Shown here: positions 10,796 to 22,103 of the stretch, piece by piece
Numbering within the stretch: the first letter of the stretch is position 1
Layout: every line of letters starts with the position of its first letter
Origin: Platynereis dumerilii
Lineage: Eukaryota; Annelida; Polychaeta; Phyllodocida; Nereididae
DNA: 64,000 bases
NCBI GenBank assembly: GCA_026936325.1
Contig: JAPTHN010000101.1
Location: forward strand, 62,001-126,000
Direction: 5' to 3'
Made by a program: the position numbers and the translations under genes
Notes under the pieces: model-generated
The model's input: only the letters and a program-made list of their open reading frames with translations
What the model was told of the DNA's origin: nothing
Databases searched by the model: none

Positions 10796-11063
10796 CACTT
10801 TCTTGTTTGGTACACAGAACGCGGTACAAGATGCACCAACCACAGTGGAAGTCTTTGCTTCAAGTTGCCACGGTCCCTACTTGACGGTGTTCTGTTCAAG
10901 ATCATATGGTACGAGTATGGAATGCACCTTCTTGTCAGAAGAGGTCGCACAACCAAGATACAGATGCAGATTTACATGTAGATGTCAACCATTAGCGTGC
11001 ATTGGGGCCCAGTTGCAGACATTCGGGAAAAGACAAGACATTTGCGAAGCAAGGATTGTTTAA
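10796..11063 (+). CDS. Lectin paralogue 1, last exon
   Basis: After the acceptor taatttctattgcag the exon completes the C-terminal module: TFLFGTQNAVQDAPTTVEVF, then ASSCHGPYLTVFC, ECTFLSEE, RYRCRFTCRCQPLACIG and QDICEARIV before a TAA. It is rich in cysteine. The ICEARI ending resembles the last strand of discoidin-like domains. The final 48 or so residues differ from the downstream paralogue at only about three positions, far closer than the other exons. It lacks the 13-residue insert seen in the paralogue. A LINE has inserted about 200 bp past the stop, so the native polyadenylation site is not evident. Confidence 0.85.
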
Positions 11064-11260
11064 ATGTTTGAGAAAAATAACTAATTTTGTCACAATGAAT
11101 ATGATATACATTAGGGTGGTCCAAAAACACTTTTTTCTAACTTTCTATTATTTGAATCTTGCTTTCTGATCTTATATGAATAGAAGGTATTGTGTAAAAG
11201 ATTTAGCAAAATCAATTAATATTTAGAGGTGGCACAAAGCCGTTGAAGTTTAACATGGGA

Positions 11261-14200
11261 TTGAATTGAATTGAATTGAATTGAATTGAATTTATTAATT
11301 TATATAGCGCTCCTATTTGAAAAAACATTCTAGGGCGCTGTACAATAAATAAGGATTATGAAAGAAATGTAAAAACATGATAATGACTAAAATAAATTAA
11401 TTACTAAAAATAATTTTACCACGTTAAAAACATAAATTGGTAAGACGATAAAAACTAAGTTTATAAATAAATATTAACAAAATAATTGATTGAAGTGAAG
11501 GGTAGACTTAACGCACATAATATGAAAACAGGGATGAAAATATGATAAACCCACTGGCCACGTTTGTTGCCTATGGGTCAGTTATTTATTAAAATATACA
11601 TGAATAGTTGAGTTTTTAGTTTCTTTCTGAAGGAGTCAATATTATTACATTCGCGTAGTTCTGATGGTAGATTGTTCCAATGATGTGGGCCTGCGACTGA
11701 GAAACTTCTCTTTGCGAAGGTTGCTCGAGTTGTTTTTGGTACTATCAGTTTAATGCCGGTGTCAGAGGAAGATCTTGTTATGCGTGCTGGTGTTTTTTGT
11801 ATGACGAGCAGGTTACTCAGGTATGATGGTGCTGTATCATGAAGACATTTGAAGACCATAAGGAGCAATTTGAATTTACAGCGCTGTCTTATCGGTAGCC
11901 AATGAAGGTCACGCAAAGAAGATGTCGCGCTGTCATGTTTCTTGCGAGCGAGAATTACCCTTGCAGCATGATTTTGTACGAGTTGAGCTGGTTTTAGTGT
12001 GGATTCAGGAAGATCGCATAGGAACGTGTTGCTGTAATCAAGGTGTGAGATGACTAGTGCCTGAATTAGCGTTTTGCAAGAATCGACACTTAGATGTTTT
12101 CGAATAGATTTGATGTTCCTGAGGTTTAGTGATGCCAGTTTGCACTTTTGTTGAATATGGGATTTAAAGTTGAGTTCTGCATCTATCACTACACCAAGAT
12201 ATTTAATGCTTGTGGCTCTATCAATTTTTGCATCACCAACTGAGAAAAATGAGCTGTGACACTTCTTAAGCTGGGTTCTATGGCCACAGAAGATAAATTC
12301 TGTTTTATCATCATTCATTTTTAGACGATTCTCATTCATCCATATACGTATGTCCTTGACACACTTTTGCTGATCATTTAAACATTTTGACTCGGCTTGT
12401 GTAGTACCAGACGAGAAACTGCTATAGATGATATGGTCATCCGCGTATCCACTGATCTTGGTGTCGTAATTAGCAATTACAAGTTGCATCGTGCTTGCAT
12501 ATGCTGTGTATAGAATGGGACCAGCAGCACTTCCTTGAGGGACAGAAAATGGTAGATTGAGGAATTCAGATTTGGAATTGTTGATTTTTACATGCATAGA
12601 CCTTGGTCGCAGATAGGAACTCATCCATTGAAGTGCATCACCTGTTATTCCAAAACAGTTCTGCAGCACTTTCAGTAGGGTTGAATGGTCGACAGTGTCA
12701 AAAGCGGCACTAAGGTCCATAGCAACCAGACTGGTTATTTTCTGATTCTCCATGTTCCAGAGGATGTCGTTGATGACTTTAATAATGGCTGTCTCAGTGC
12801 TGAAGTATTTTCTATAGGCACTTTGGTATGATGGTAGAAGGTCGTTTGCCTCAAGATATGGACAGATCTGGGACAGGACAGATTTTTCGGTAATTTTGGA
12901 GAGGAAGCTTAGGTTACTTATTGGACGGTAATTAGAAAGGGTATTCTTGTCTAGGCTTGGTTTCTTTATAAGTGGACAGATGATGGCATTCTTCCAGCAG
13001 TCTGCAAAAGTATAAGTAGAGAGCGATGAGTTGACAATCCGAGTGATTGGTTGGGAGAAGATGTCAATGTATTCTTTAACTAGTGTAGTAGGCACTGGAT
13101 CCGAATCACAGCTAGCAGGTTTAGAGGATCGAAGGAGATTTCTCACCGTGGCATCAGAAACTTTATTGAACTTTTCAAACGTATTGTTACATGACACTTC
13201 TGGATTAAAGTGATCAAAATGATAGAGCTCTTCATGAATATTAGAGATCTTACTAAGGAAGAATTTGCAGAAATCATTTGCAAGGTGTTCATCGGAGACT
13301 GCTGTTGGTAAAGTGACCTCTTTTGAAACACCCGTGAGTTGTTTCACAACATTGAAAAGTTTTTTAGAGTCAATTCCACATTGAGAAATGAGGCTGTTTA
13401 GATGAAGATCTTTTGATTTGTTCAGGTGTGTTTTGTAGTTGTTACAGGCATCGATGTACAGATTTTTGTTCTCAGCGGTTTTTGAAACTCTCCATATCCT
13501 TTCTAATTTACGACGGTGACGTTTTAGTTCCAGGGCGACAGAATCAAACCATGGAACCTTTTTCCTTGTTGAAATCTTCTTACTGGTTACTGGTGCATGT
13601 TTATCCAGGACAGCCTTGAAGGATTGATTGTAAGCATCAACCAGACTGTCAGTGTCATTGATGTCAGATGTTACAATCTTTTCAGCAGCAGATTTGAAGT
13701 CGATGGCGAGTTCTTGTTTATTGATGTCTTTAATCTTTCTGTATGTTATTGTCTTGTTTACAATTGGAGGTCTTTCGATGTTGATAAATGTAGACACAAA
13801 GCAGTGGTCGGATATGAAGTATTGAGAGGTGGGAGGACTAATGTTAATTTTGCTGTTTTCATAAGTGATGATGTAATCAAGTATGTGTCCATTTATATGT
13901 GTCGAATGCTTGACATGTTGTGTAAGTCCAAGACTTTCCAAGTTTTCCTCATAGGAGCGGGTTATGTTGTTTTCATGGTCGTCAAAGTGAATATTAAAGT
14001 CTCCAGTTATAATTAACTCATGATTGTATTCAGCTAGTGAAGTTGTAACAAATTGTGGAAATTCTTCTAGGAAGACGGAAGTAGTTACTGGGTGCTGTTT
14101 ACTGTATGGCGGACAATAGATAATAGCTAAGTAGCAAGGGAGTTGCTTATCATTTATTTTCCAGATTGAGAATTCAAAGGATTGAAGTACTCCGCTCTTG

Positions 14201-14290
14201 CAGAACTGAATGTCTAGGGACTTTTTGAAAAGGATTGCCCATCGGCAGACCTCAAAATTATTCGTCTTTGCAAATCTTGCTATAACTGCT
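11261..14290 (-). mobile_element. LINE (CR1/L2-group non-LTR retrotransposon), 5'-truncated
   Basis: On the minus strand this holds the end of an apurinic endonuclease domain, a reverse transcriptase and a 3' UTR with 'tacagcgccctagaatg' ending in an (ATTCA)n tail at 11,261-11,291. The coding frame starts abruptly inside the endonuclease near 14,290, as expected of 5' truncation on insertion. It lies between the two lectin genes, antisense to them. Clade is inferred from the RT peptides, so only the group is safe. Confidence 0.93.
11578..13941 (-). CDS. LINE endonuclease (partial) and reverse transcriptase ORF
   Basis: 787 codons from the first Met; the frame stays open upstream to about 14,283 and there includes the endonuclease motif GDFNIHFD. 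Visible in order: SDHC near residue 44 (endonuclease catalytic His), NYRPISNLSFLSKITEK near 335, AMDLSAAFDTVDHSTLL near 405 (RT motif A), VPQGSAAGPILYT near 465, and GYADDHIIY near 497 with the catalytic YADD. The C-terminal LHWLPIRQRCKFKLL segment is typical of the CR1/L2/Rex group. The protein copies its own RNA into the genome at a nicked target. With the RT whole and an open frame of over 2.6 kb, it looks like a young insertion even though its 5' end is missing. Confidence 0.93.
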   Translation of the reverse strand: MESLGLTQHVKHSTHINGHILDYIITYENSKINISPPTSQYFISDHCFVSTFINIERPPIVNKTITYRKIKDINKQELAIDFKSAAEKIVTSDINDTDSLVDAYNQSFKAVLDKHAPVTSKKISTRKKVPWFDSVALELKRHRRKLERIWRVSKTAENKNLYIDACNNYKTHLNKSKDLHLNSLISQCGIDSKKLFNVVKQLTGVSKEVTLPTAVSDEHLANDFCKFFLSKISNIHEELYHFDHFNPEVSCNNTFEKFNKVSDATVRNLLRSSKPASCDSDPVPTTLVKEYIDIFSQPITRIVNSSLSTYTFADCWKNAIICPLIKKPSLDKNTLSNYRPISNLSFLSKITEKSVLSQICPYLEANDLLPSYQSAYRKYFSTETAIIKVINDILWNMENQKITSLVAMDLSAAFDTVDHSTLLKVLQNCFGITGDALQWMSSYLRPRSMHVKINNSKSEFLNLPFSVPQGSAAGPILYTAYASTMQLVIANYDTKISGYADDHIIYSSFSSGTTQAESKCLNDQQKCVKDIRIWMNENRLKMNDDKTEFIFCGHRTQLKKCHSSFFSVGDAKIDRATSIKYLGVVIDAELNFKSHIQQKCKLASLNLRNIKSIRKHLSVDSCKTLIQALVISHLDYSNTFLCDLPESTLKPAQLVQNHAARVILARKKHDSATSSLRDLHWLPIRQRCKFKLLLMVFKCLHDTAPSYLSNLLVIQKTPARITRSSSDTGIKLIVPKTTRATFAKRSFSVAGPHHWNNLPSELRECNNIDSFRKKLKTQLFMYILINN

Positions 14291-14767
14291 TATTATTTTT
14301 ATCAAGTAACCTTTTTTTAGTATGGCCAGGATGCACAATCCAGTCCTGATATATTCTTTCTGACTTACCAAGTTTCATAGTAGGTCAGTATAGATATTAC
14401 AGAGGCCAATTATCAGGCCTTTTTTCACAAAAACAGGCAAACATTTCACTTACTAAGAACAATATATAAAAGATAACCCCCAGATAGTACTTTGCCATGG
14501 CAATTTTATCATATACTAAAAACTCAGGAAAAAATATTCACTTCTTTGAACCATTTGATGTACTTGTGAAATGATATTGCCAACTAAATAAACATGAATC
14601 AATCACTCAATAATGCATGCAATTTTAAGATTTTAAGAAAAATAATCTTTTCTATTCTGGGATAGCTGCCCAAAGAAGGTTTCATATTATCCTCAATACA
14701 ACAACAAATACTATATATTATTAAATTTATTCATAAATCTAATCTCTCATAGGTTTTATTCTATATA
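14291..14767. other. Spacer, nothing recognised
   Basis: AT-rich sequence between the LINE 5' end and the next TIR element. No exon, repeat array or RNA gene is recognised. Confidence 0.5.
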
Positions 14768-15686
14768 CACTGAGCGCCATTAAAAACGCAACATCGTTAA
14801 ACAACCAAATTTCCTTTGTTCCTCTGGCCCAATAATTATCAAATTTAGCACAGACCTCATGTACGGTCTTAAACGCAATTTTGGAAAAAATCGCGAGAAA
14901 GGATTCACTTTTGGCTGTACACTGCTCATTTTAGTGAGCTCTGTTTGAAACATCAGTTCACAGACTGGACTTCGCTGGAACATGAGGCAATTGAAATATT
15001 GATTTTGTGGCTCTTTGGATGGGAGTGATTTAATGAAATTTTCACATAACATGCACAAAACATCCAAAAGCTGTCCCATGAAAGTTTTTGAAAAAATATT
15101 GAGGATAAAGCAGAGTTTGAATTAAAAACTCAAAATGTTGGTATCAGTATCTTGAAATGAAGCATATGAACCCAAACAGCTGAACAATTGAGTTTTTATG
15201 CATACCCAGGATAGAAACAAAAAACAGACAATCATTCCATAACAAAACTCTAGAAAAAATCTGAATAAAACATCTTTCTTGAAGATTTTAACAAAAAGCT
15301 CCAGTAGGGGGCAGGCCAGCATTGACACTAAAATGTTATTAATTTCATCATCTTTAATTGTGGTTGGGTCAAAATTCACTTTTTTCCATCCCATCAAGCA
15401 AGCAAAATGGTAAACTTTCCTGACTTATCAAAAAAATGTATGGAAAGAACAGCAAGGTTATTGAAATTAATGATCACAGGATCTTGAAATTTTGTGACTT
15501 GCATTTTCGACAGTAGTCACGACGATTTAATTTGTCGCAAACATATTGCACTTAGAGATTTGAAATTTTTCATGAATATACCTGACGGCAACTACTAAGT
15601 GCATGCAAAATTTCAGTTTGATATTTTGAGAGAAAGTATAATTTTTTAGCCATTTTGCGATGTTGCGTTTTTAATGGCGCTCAGTG
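14768..15686. mobile_element. TIR element (Tc1/mariner-like MITE)
   Basis: Perfect inverted ends CACTGAGCGCCATTAAAAAC (continuing GCAACATCG, 29 bp) with TA on both sides (14,766-14,767 and 15,687-15,688). The interior shares 'gatgggagtgatttaatgaa' and 'tccaaaagctgtcccat' with the element at 7,146-7,859, so they belong to one family with diverged tips. No transposase reading frame. A decayed fragment of the same family lies at 48,790-48,970. Confidence 0.9.
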
Positions 15687-15689
15687 TAA

Positions 15690-16250
15690 TTGGTTTTGAC
15701 CTAAATTTATTTTTTTAAATAATCAAAAAAAAATCTAATGTTGCGTTTCTTTTGCTGATGAGTGCAAAATGGTATAATAGTCACTTTCAATTTTTAAATC
15801 TTGCTTTTCGGGGGCTAAAATTTGTTGTTATATTCAGTGTCATGTGAACTTCCAAAACTATTCTGAAAAGGCAAAAAGTATCAAGGGAAAATTTCTTTAT
15901 AAAACATCTGCATTCAACATGCAATAAAATTGATTCTTTCGGTTGTTGTGACAGTGTGTGAATATTCATAGAGCGTACATCTGCAAAATATTATTTTTTT
16001 AATGTATTTCATTCTGAGTGCAGAAGACATAATAACGAAAAGCCCTTGGAAACGATGAACATACTTTCCAATGATTTATTCAAACGCTTATATGAGACAC
16101 GAAGGCAGAGGCAACACTAGGCATTATTCAAGTGCACTTTACAACCTTATGAAAAATGAAGATGATCTTTTGTAAGTTTTACATCTCCGGGCCATGTCTT
16201 TTTAAAGTGCTTTTTATTAGCCTATCTGGTCTGGAGTAATACAACAGCAT
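15690..16250. other. Spacer, nothing recognised
   Basis: AT-rich. The stretch 'aatgttgcgtttcttttgct' (about 15,738) resembles the tip of a related TIR element but no partner end was found. Confidence 0.45.
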
Positions 16251-17108
16251 TCAATCCACAATCAAATCATACAGCAGTTGCTAATTGAAGGATTCATAAA
16301 CAGTTTCAACTTGCAAATGAGGATAGAATGACACAGGATTGATTCTAAGATTGAATCATACAGGGTAAGTCAGAGATTGAATCACACCAGCTGCAAACCA
16401 AGGATCAAATCATAAAACAGTTTCCAGATTGAATCATACTGTTGTAACAGTTTCAAGAAGGAATCATTGTCATATACAACAATTTCCAATACAGGATTGA
16501 ACCTCATAACAGCTTCCAGGACTGAATCATAAGAGTTTCCAATTCAGGATTGAATCACACAAAAGTTCATAGCTGAAGATTGAATCATACCACAGTTTCT
16601 AGATGGAATCTTGTCATACACAGCTTCCAGGATTGAATCATACAACAGTTTCCAATTCAGGATTGAATCATATAAAAGTTCATAGCCCTTGATCGAATCA
16701 TACCACAGTTTCTATGGAATCATTGTCATACAACAGCTTCCAGGATTGAATCCTACAACAGTTTCCAGTTCAGGATTGAACCATACAGGAGTTTATAATC
16801 CAAGATCGAATCATACCACAGTTTCTATGGGATCTTTGTCATACAACAGCTTCCAGGATTGAATCATAGGTACAACAGTTCCCGATCCAGTACTCAATCA
16901 TATGAAAGTTCATAGTCCAAGATCGAATCATTCAAGAGTCTCTTGATGGAATCATTGTAATACAAAAGCTTCCAGGGCTGAATCATGCAACAGTTTGCAA
17001 TCCAGGATTGAATCATACGAAATTTCATAGTCCAAGATCAAATTATTCAAGAGCCTCTTCATGGAATCATTGTCATATTACAGTTTCAACTCCTGGATCT
17101 GAATTTTG
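16250..17108. repeat. Minisatellite directly upstream of the lectin start codon
   Basis: Repeats of 'ccaggattgaatcata' and 'cagtttccaattcaggattg' alternate with 'aaagttcatagtccaagatc' and 'tggaatcattgtcatacaac'. Short units of 20-30 bp combine into an imperfect higher unit of about 110 bp. About 30 GATTGAATCAT-type motifs occur. The last units ('atggaatcattgtcatatta', then 'cagtttcaactcctggatct') run to within a few bases of the ATG at 17,113, so promoter and 5' UTR of the downstream gene appear to be made of this repeat. Confidence 0.85.
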
Positions 17109-17112
17109 CAAG

Positions 17113-17182
17113 ATGCAAGTTAAACTGACCTGGATTTTATTTATGTACGCTTGGTGCCTTTTACAAGACAAGTCTATGGCAG
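17113..17182 (+). CDS. Lectin gene 2, exon 1: signal peptide
   Basis: The complete gene encodes a secreted 301-residue protein: signal peptide, CTLD and a cysteine-rich discoidin/fucolectin-like module. Exon 1 reads MQVKLTWILFMYAWCLLQ then DKSMAG, with a basic start, hydrophobic core and likely cleavage after SMA. The donor is GCAG|GTGAGT, phase 1. It joins the acceptor at 52,094 to give ...SMAGQCQNGY, exactly where a long-form CTLD begins. Exon lengths are 70, 171, 164, 58, 136 and 307 bp (sum 906, divisible by 3), and every junction keeps phase. The role is probably glycan binding outside the cell (immunity, egg coat or mucus are options); the ligand is unknown. No TATA box is evident in the upstream minisatellite. 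Confidence 0.8.
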
Positions 17183-17682
17183 GTGAGTTAGCAGTGCATT
17201 CAATTTGTGATTAAGAGATTGACAATTGCTTTTAATTTATCTTTTATATAAATATTTGTTGAATATTATACCTGTTTTACAGATTATTCCATAATTTTGG
17301 ACACTAAATGTGAATTTCTTTTTGGGACATTGGCCTTTAAAGGTTCCAAATAAAAACTTTTGGTTAAAGTTGAATCCCTCACTTGGCAAGAAATCTAAAA
17401 TCCATGAGATATTCATGAAACTTTGCCAAAAAGTTCTTCAAAAAGAAAGCTTTCCAACGTAATAAAAAATAGACAGGCTATCCAACATAATTTTCGAACT
17501 ATGATCTTTTCAAAATCTTATGTCATTACATTAAAACATACAGTAAAATACTAAAAAAGTGTGGGATTCATAACAAAAAGCAGCCTCACTCGAACAATAT
17601 CCAAGAGATATTTATGAAAAATGAAAGGAATATAGCTGAAAATACACTTTATTGAAAAACAAGTCTTTGAAGGGGGGTAACC

Positions 17683-17885
17683 AAAAATTTTGAAAACAGT
17701 TAAACAAAAATAAGTCCCCCTTAAAATAAACTTGAATATCTCAAAGATTCCTTCTCCAATTTTTATGAAAGTTGGATTGGATTATAGGCCTGTATATCGA
17801 CCCAAAATGTGTGTATTTATAGTTTAGTGCCATTATTCCTGGCTGAGCCAGCAGCCTTTGAGTGAGCCTTCCTGTTTTAAACAAG
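17683..17885 (+). repeat. Dispersed repeat R1, copy A
   Basis: 'aataagtcccccttaaaata', 'tctccaatttttatgaaagt' and 'tggctgagccagcagccttt' recur at 42,716-43,325 (split by a hAT-like element) and, inverted, at 43,571-43,755. No coding content. Confidence 0.75.
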
Positions 17886-18034
17886 AAATTCTTTTACAAA
17901 AAAGAATTGTAGTTTGCTTTGTAATGCAGAATAGGGATCTTTGTAACAAAAATTGTTTATATATTTATCACCTGGTTGGCTGTGAATATCACTGTTTACA
18001 GTCAAAATATCAGGGCCTATGATATTGTAAAAAA

Positions 18035-18255
18035 TACCACCCTTCAAGGGCGATATCTTTTAACAATGGATATGACATCACCAGCATTTCAGCTGCCTGA
18101 TGATGTCACAAACCAAACAAGGGTCAGAATAATGGGATTGTGACGTCATGTCCATTGTTGCTCCATGGTGACGTCACATTTTGTGTAATGGCAGAAAATA
18201 GTCCCTCTTTACAACTGAAAATTTGAGGTAAAACCAGGTGATAAAAACAAAACAA
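18035..18255 (-). repeat. Dispersed repeat R2, inverted copy with two TGACGTCA sites
   Basis: The reverse complement matches about 4,083-4,300. Two perfect TGACGTCA palindromes (about 18,141 and 18,169) flank 'tgtccattgttgctccatgg'. Such octamers are cAMP-response/ATF sites in animals; whether they act here is unknown. Confidence 0.7.
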
Positions 18256-18288
18256 CCACGCGTCAGGGCACTTCCTACGATGTCACTT

Positions 18289-18353
18289 GCTGTTGTGTGA
18301 ATTAATATCACTCTCGCCCTGCGGGCTCGAGTGATATTAATTCACACAACAGC
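18289..18353. repeat. Perfect 25-bp-arm palindrome
   Basis: The left arm GCTGTTGTGTGAATTAATAT + CACTC pairs exactly with the right arm at 18,329-18,353. The 15-base loop is itself partly self-complementary (TCGCCCTGCGGGCTC). It could form a cruciform or RNA hairpin. Confidence 0.95.
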
Positions 18354-18539
18354 TCGTGATATTTTTACTCAGTGACCCTGACTTGGGTTGTTTTGTTATA
18401 ATATTGCATACAAGTATAGGCCTACAAGCTAATGCTATATATATGAAGAAAGCGTTCTTCAAGGAAACGGGGCCAGCTTTGTCATGAGCAAGAGCAATCA
18501 TTGAAATTAGCAAATGCAATGCCAGAAATTAGCAGATGC

Positions 18540-19200
18540 AATACCAGGTGAGGTGAAATGACGGCTTCAGATCAGAACGGAAGATGAGAAATCAAATTTA
18601 ATGATAGCGCAGAAGATAATTTCTATGAAATTCACATGCCAAATGTTGGTTCATTACATTTTGATTTCATAAAGCAGTGAATAATAGCCATTGACTGTCA
18701 ACATGTTCAATGTTGCACTAAGGTTTGAACCAAGTTGAAGAAATATTGTAGCCCTTTAATGAAATTCACATGTCAAGTCCCCAACTGTCCGTGCTTGACA
18801 TTTTCATGTACATAGGAAAAAATAGTTGCTATTGACAGTGAAATGACTTCAAGACATGAAGAACAAAATTTAATGACCATGTAGAAGATCATTTCTATGA
18901 AATTCGCATGCCAAATGTTGTTGCATTACATTTTGATTTCATCATGCAATGAATAATTGACATTGTCAATGATGGGTTGAGGCTTCTACTTTAACTTCTA
19001 CTTCTGCGTCATTGATCTGCATCCGGAGACCATTATTGATCGAAACCTCACAGTACTTGTGAAGAAGCCAGCTGAAGAGTGAAGAAATAATATTGCAGGA
19101 AAACCTTTTAATGAAAACCTTTTAATGAAATCACATGCAAGTTCCTGAATTGACATCTTCATTTGTAAAGGAATAAGTAATCAACATTGTCTAAGAACAA
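18540..19200. repeat. Degenerate direct duplications
   Basis: 'tctatgaaattcacatgcca' with 'cattacattttgatttcat' occurs near 18,622 and 18,894, and related 'gaaattcacatg' segments near 18,758 and 19,125. The spacing is 130-270 bp. This looks like an old tandem array. Confidence 0.6.
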
Positions 19201-19839
19201 AGACACTGAACAGATAATCATATGAAGACCAAAGATAACATGATAAAAACAATAAGATATATAATTGGAATACAATGGTTCATCTTTAAGATATTACTCA
19301 GAAAAGGTCTTTAAGGGTTAGGTAATATACGACCATGCCAATAATGTCGCTAATTTTGTCTCGTATAGGTCATGAAATCATAGAGCAGTGTATAAAAGTA
19401 TCAATGACAAGAGGTGTAGAGGCTCAGGCTTTAATTACGATAATATGATAATGCAGCAGGACCAATGCCACAAGTTGGTAAAATTTGGGACTTCTGGTGA
19501 AATTGGCCAAAAAATCAATAATCACTGATATGCTTTCTATGTATTATTAGATTCCAAATCCAAAAATTTGAGGTTGTATATGCGTTTTTGTGACGTCTAT
19601 GCCACATTATGCTAGTAAATTTAAACATGAATGTGAAGAAAATACTAACTTAAAATGCAGTTTATTCAAAACGAAACTTTGTTTCTTCAAATACTTCTGC
19701 AGCAAAGACTTTTTAAGATATCACTATGAAACTCGCACATGTTTTGTTGAATAATATTCTTAAAACAAACAAAAAACAGATTTTTCGTTATTTGCCTTCT
19801 CATACCTTCTATGGTGTAATTAGCAGGTAGTGCTGAAAG

Positions 19840-20480
19840 CAAGCTTTGCATTTTTTGTCAGCCATAAACACAGGGCCATTATACCATGATAGGTTTGACT
19901 AAAAACAATACTGTATATACCAATGGAAAGCTAAGCTCAAGTGTAACAACACGATATCAAACAAGTGAAAATTCCAGCGAAGAGTCTTTATCACAAAGCA
20001 TTTGAACAAGACATGTCCGAACACACATTTTTACAAAGTGTAAGAGTTCCACATTTGTTGTCAGTGACAAAGACAGGCCACTAATACCATGATAGGTTAC
20101 ATCTACAACAGCGTACTATAAACCGATAGAAACCTGGGCTCATGAGCAACAAAATCATATCAGAAAAGGGAACTTTCATTCCACTAGCCTTCATCAAGAA
20201 GCGTGTAAAGAAGAAAGGTCCTCATAAATATTACAAAATGTGAGAGCGTCGCATTTTTTGTCAGTCTCAAAGATAGGGCTCTAATGCGATTATGGGTTGG
20301 ACTTTCTACCCTATTCTATACACTAATACAAAGCCAGGCTCATGAGCATGACAATAATACCAAGAATGCAAGAATTCCAGCAACAGGCCTTCATCAGGAA
20401 GTACCCGAACAAGAGAAGTCCCACAGAATGTTTGCAGAATATAAGAGCGTCGCGCTGTTGTCAGTCTTACTCAAGCCATC
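19840..20480. repeat. Tandem repeat, about 201-bp units, three copies
   Basis: Units begin with 'gcattttttgtcag' variants at 19,848, about 20,050, 20,251 and 20,452. They share 'ccatgataggtt', 'ggctcatgagca', 'aattccagc' and 'cttcatcaggaag' type segments at constant offsets. Divergence is considerable. Confidence 0.75.
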
Positions 20481-22048
20481 ACAGCTTCTGGAACAACAGC
20501 CTTAGCCACTTTAAGTGATATATTCCTGACAGACAATGTCATGAGCAATGCATTGGTATATCAAATTTTCCAAAAATGTTTCGATCAGTGGTTTATCTGT
20601 GCCATCAAAAATTACATTGCACTTTTAAGCTTCACCCGGGACACACCAACTGAGGAATACAAAAGGTGTATTAAAAAAATATAGAAACATCCAATTGCCA
20701 TTTTTCTGGATTCACAAGATGCCCACCTAATCAGGGAACAGTAATGCATTGCAATTTTGATCCTAAATCCATCCCTTTTCCTGTATTTGAAAGTTGTATG
20801 CAGAAATTTTACATGCAGTGTCCAGGCGGGACACCAAAATTTTCCCTAACTGCAATCATGTATCACTCATTATCTCAAGACCGGTGACATATGTATGCAA
20901 TTGATGCTATTTAAATCAAAGAAGATATTTTTGTCTATCATTCGATCCATAATACTGGCATATATTCCTTTATGGGGCTGAGTTATGACCTAAAATGTTA
21001 GTGCATATTGGCCCAAAACTGAAATTTTACCAACTCACGGCACTGGACCAGCACATAGTTGCAGGGCTCTCTCAGCAAAGAATGCCCAGGCACACTAATC
21101 GCCCCTGGTTGATCATACCAGTTCCATTCAGCCATACAGATGCAAGTTGCAATTTCATTACAGCTTTGAACCATGTCTTTATAAAAAGCGCAATTACCAC
21201 TTGGAAGTAATAAAGATACATCTAACAATAGAAATGTGAATCAGGAAATTAAAACGAATCAAAATTCATTGAAAAATTGTGGGAGTGTCATGCCAATTTC
21301 AAAAGACAACCTCAAATTCACCCACTTCAGCTTTCATGAGTCACATGCCAGTTCGGAAACTTTTTGAAACCAACTCAGTTTTGTAGAAAATCCCATTGAG
21401 AAGTAAGAAGTGGACACCAGGTTGGTTGTCAGCAACCTGTTTCTTTAGAATGTTTCATTGGCAAGTAGTAAACTTGTGGATCCATCATGGCTCAGCAAGT
21501 TTTGACAGATTGAATATTGAAACCAAAATTAATGAAAACACAACTTTAGCTACTTTATGTTGGCATTTTGGTGCGACAATGATAAACCAATATAAAAACT
21601 AAAAGATCATGAAAAGACACCAAATTTTAAAGTGAATGATCTCTCAGGAGTGCCAATACACCCAGAAACACATGCCAGCCAAGAGAGAAAATTTATATAA
21701 AAAAGATTAACATCCTATTGAAATTCACATGCCAAACGTAGGACGTTGTCATTTTCATTTAATGAAGTTGCGCAAAAGACGGACTCAGAACCAGAGATAC
21801 GAGACATCGCCACTGAATGGCGCAACCAAACTCAATGAATCAAAATCTCACAATGAACTGCACAGGACATATTTCAGACCTTTTCCAATTTATATACTTG
21901 ATTTATATGAGCCACCAATCTACTTCTTGTATATTGATATATCAAATAAGCAAAAGACTGGATGAAATTCACATGCTTGCCGAACATTTTCATATCCTCG
22001 CCCAAATCAAAAACACAGAAATCAATGAACTAAGCCTGGCTTGTTAAA

Positions 22049-22103
22049 GTGAGTGAGCGAGTTTGTGTTTTACGCCCCATCAGCACCGGTGTGGGCTATT
22101 TAG
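22049..22103 (+). mobile_element. Tiny SINE-like retroinsertion with a 15-bp target duplication
   Basis: The 55-bp segment (GTGAGTGAGCGAGTTTGTGT, then TTTACGCCCCATCAGC, then ACCGGTGTGGGCTATTTAG) is flanked by exact direct repeats GCCTGGCTTGTTAAA at 22,034-22,048 and 22,104-22,118. The GAGTGAGTTT...TTTTACGCC head resembles, from memory, a SINE core widespread in marine invertebrates. Confidence 0.65.

Noticed and set aside
13597-14016. Plus-strand 139-codon frame, and similar plus-strand frames over 13.0-13.6 kb
   Set aside because: Shadows of the minus-strand LINE reading frame.
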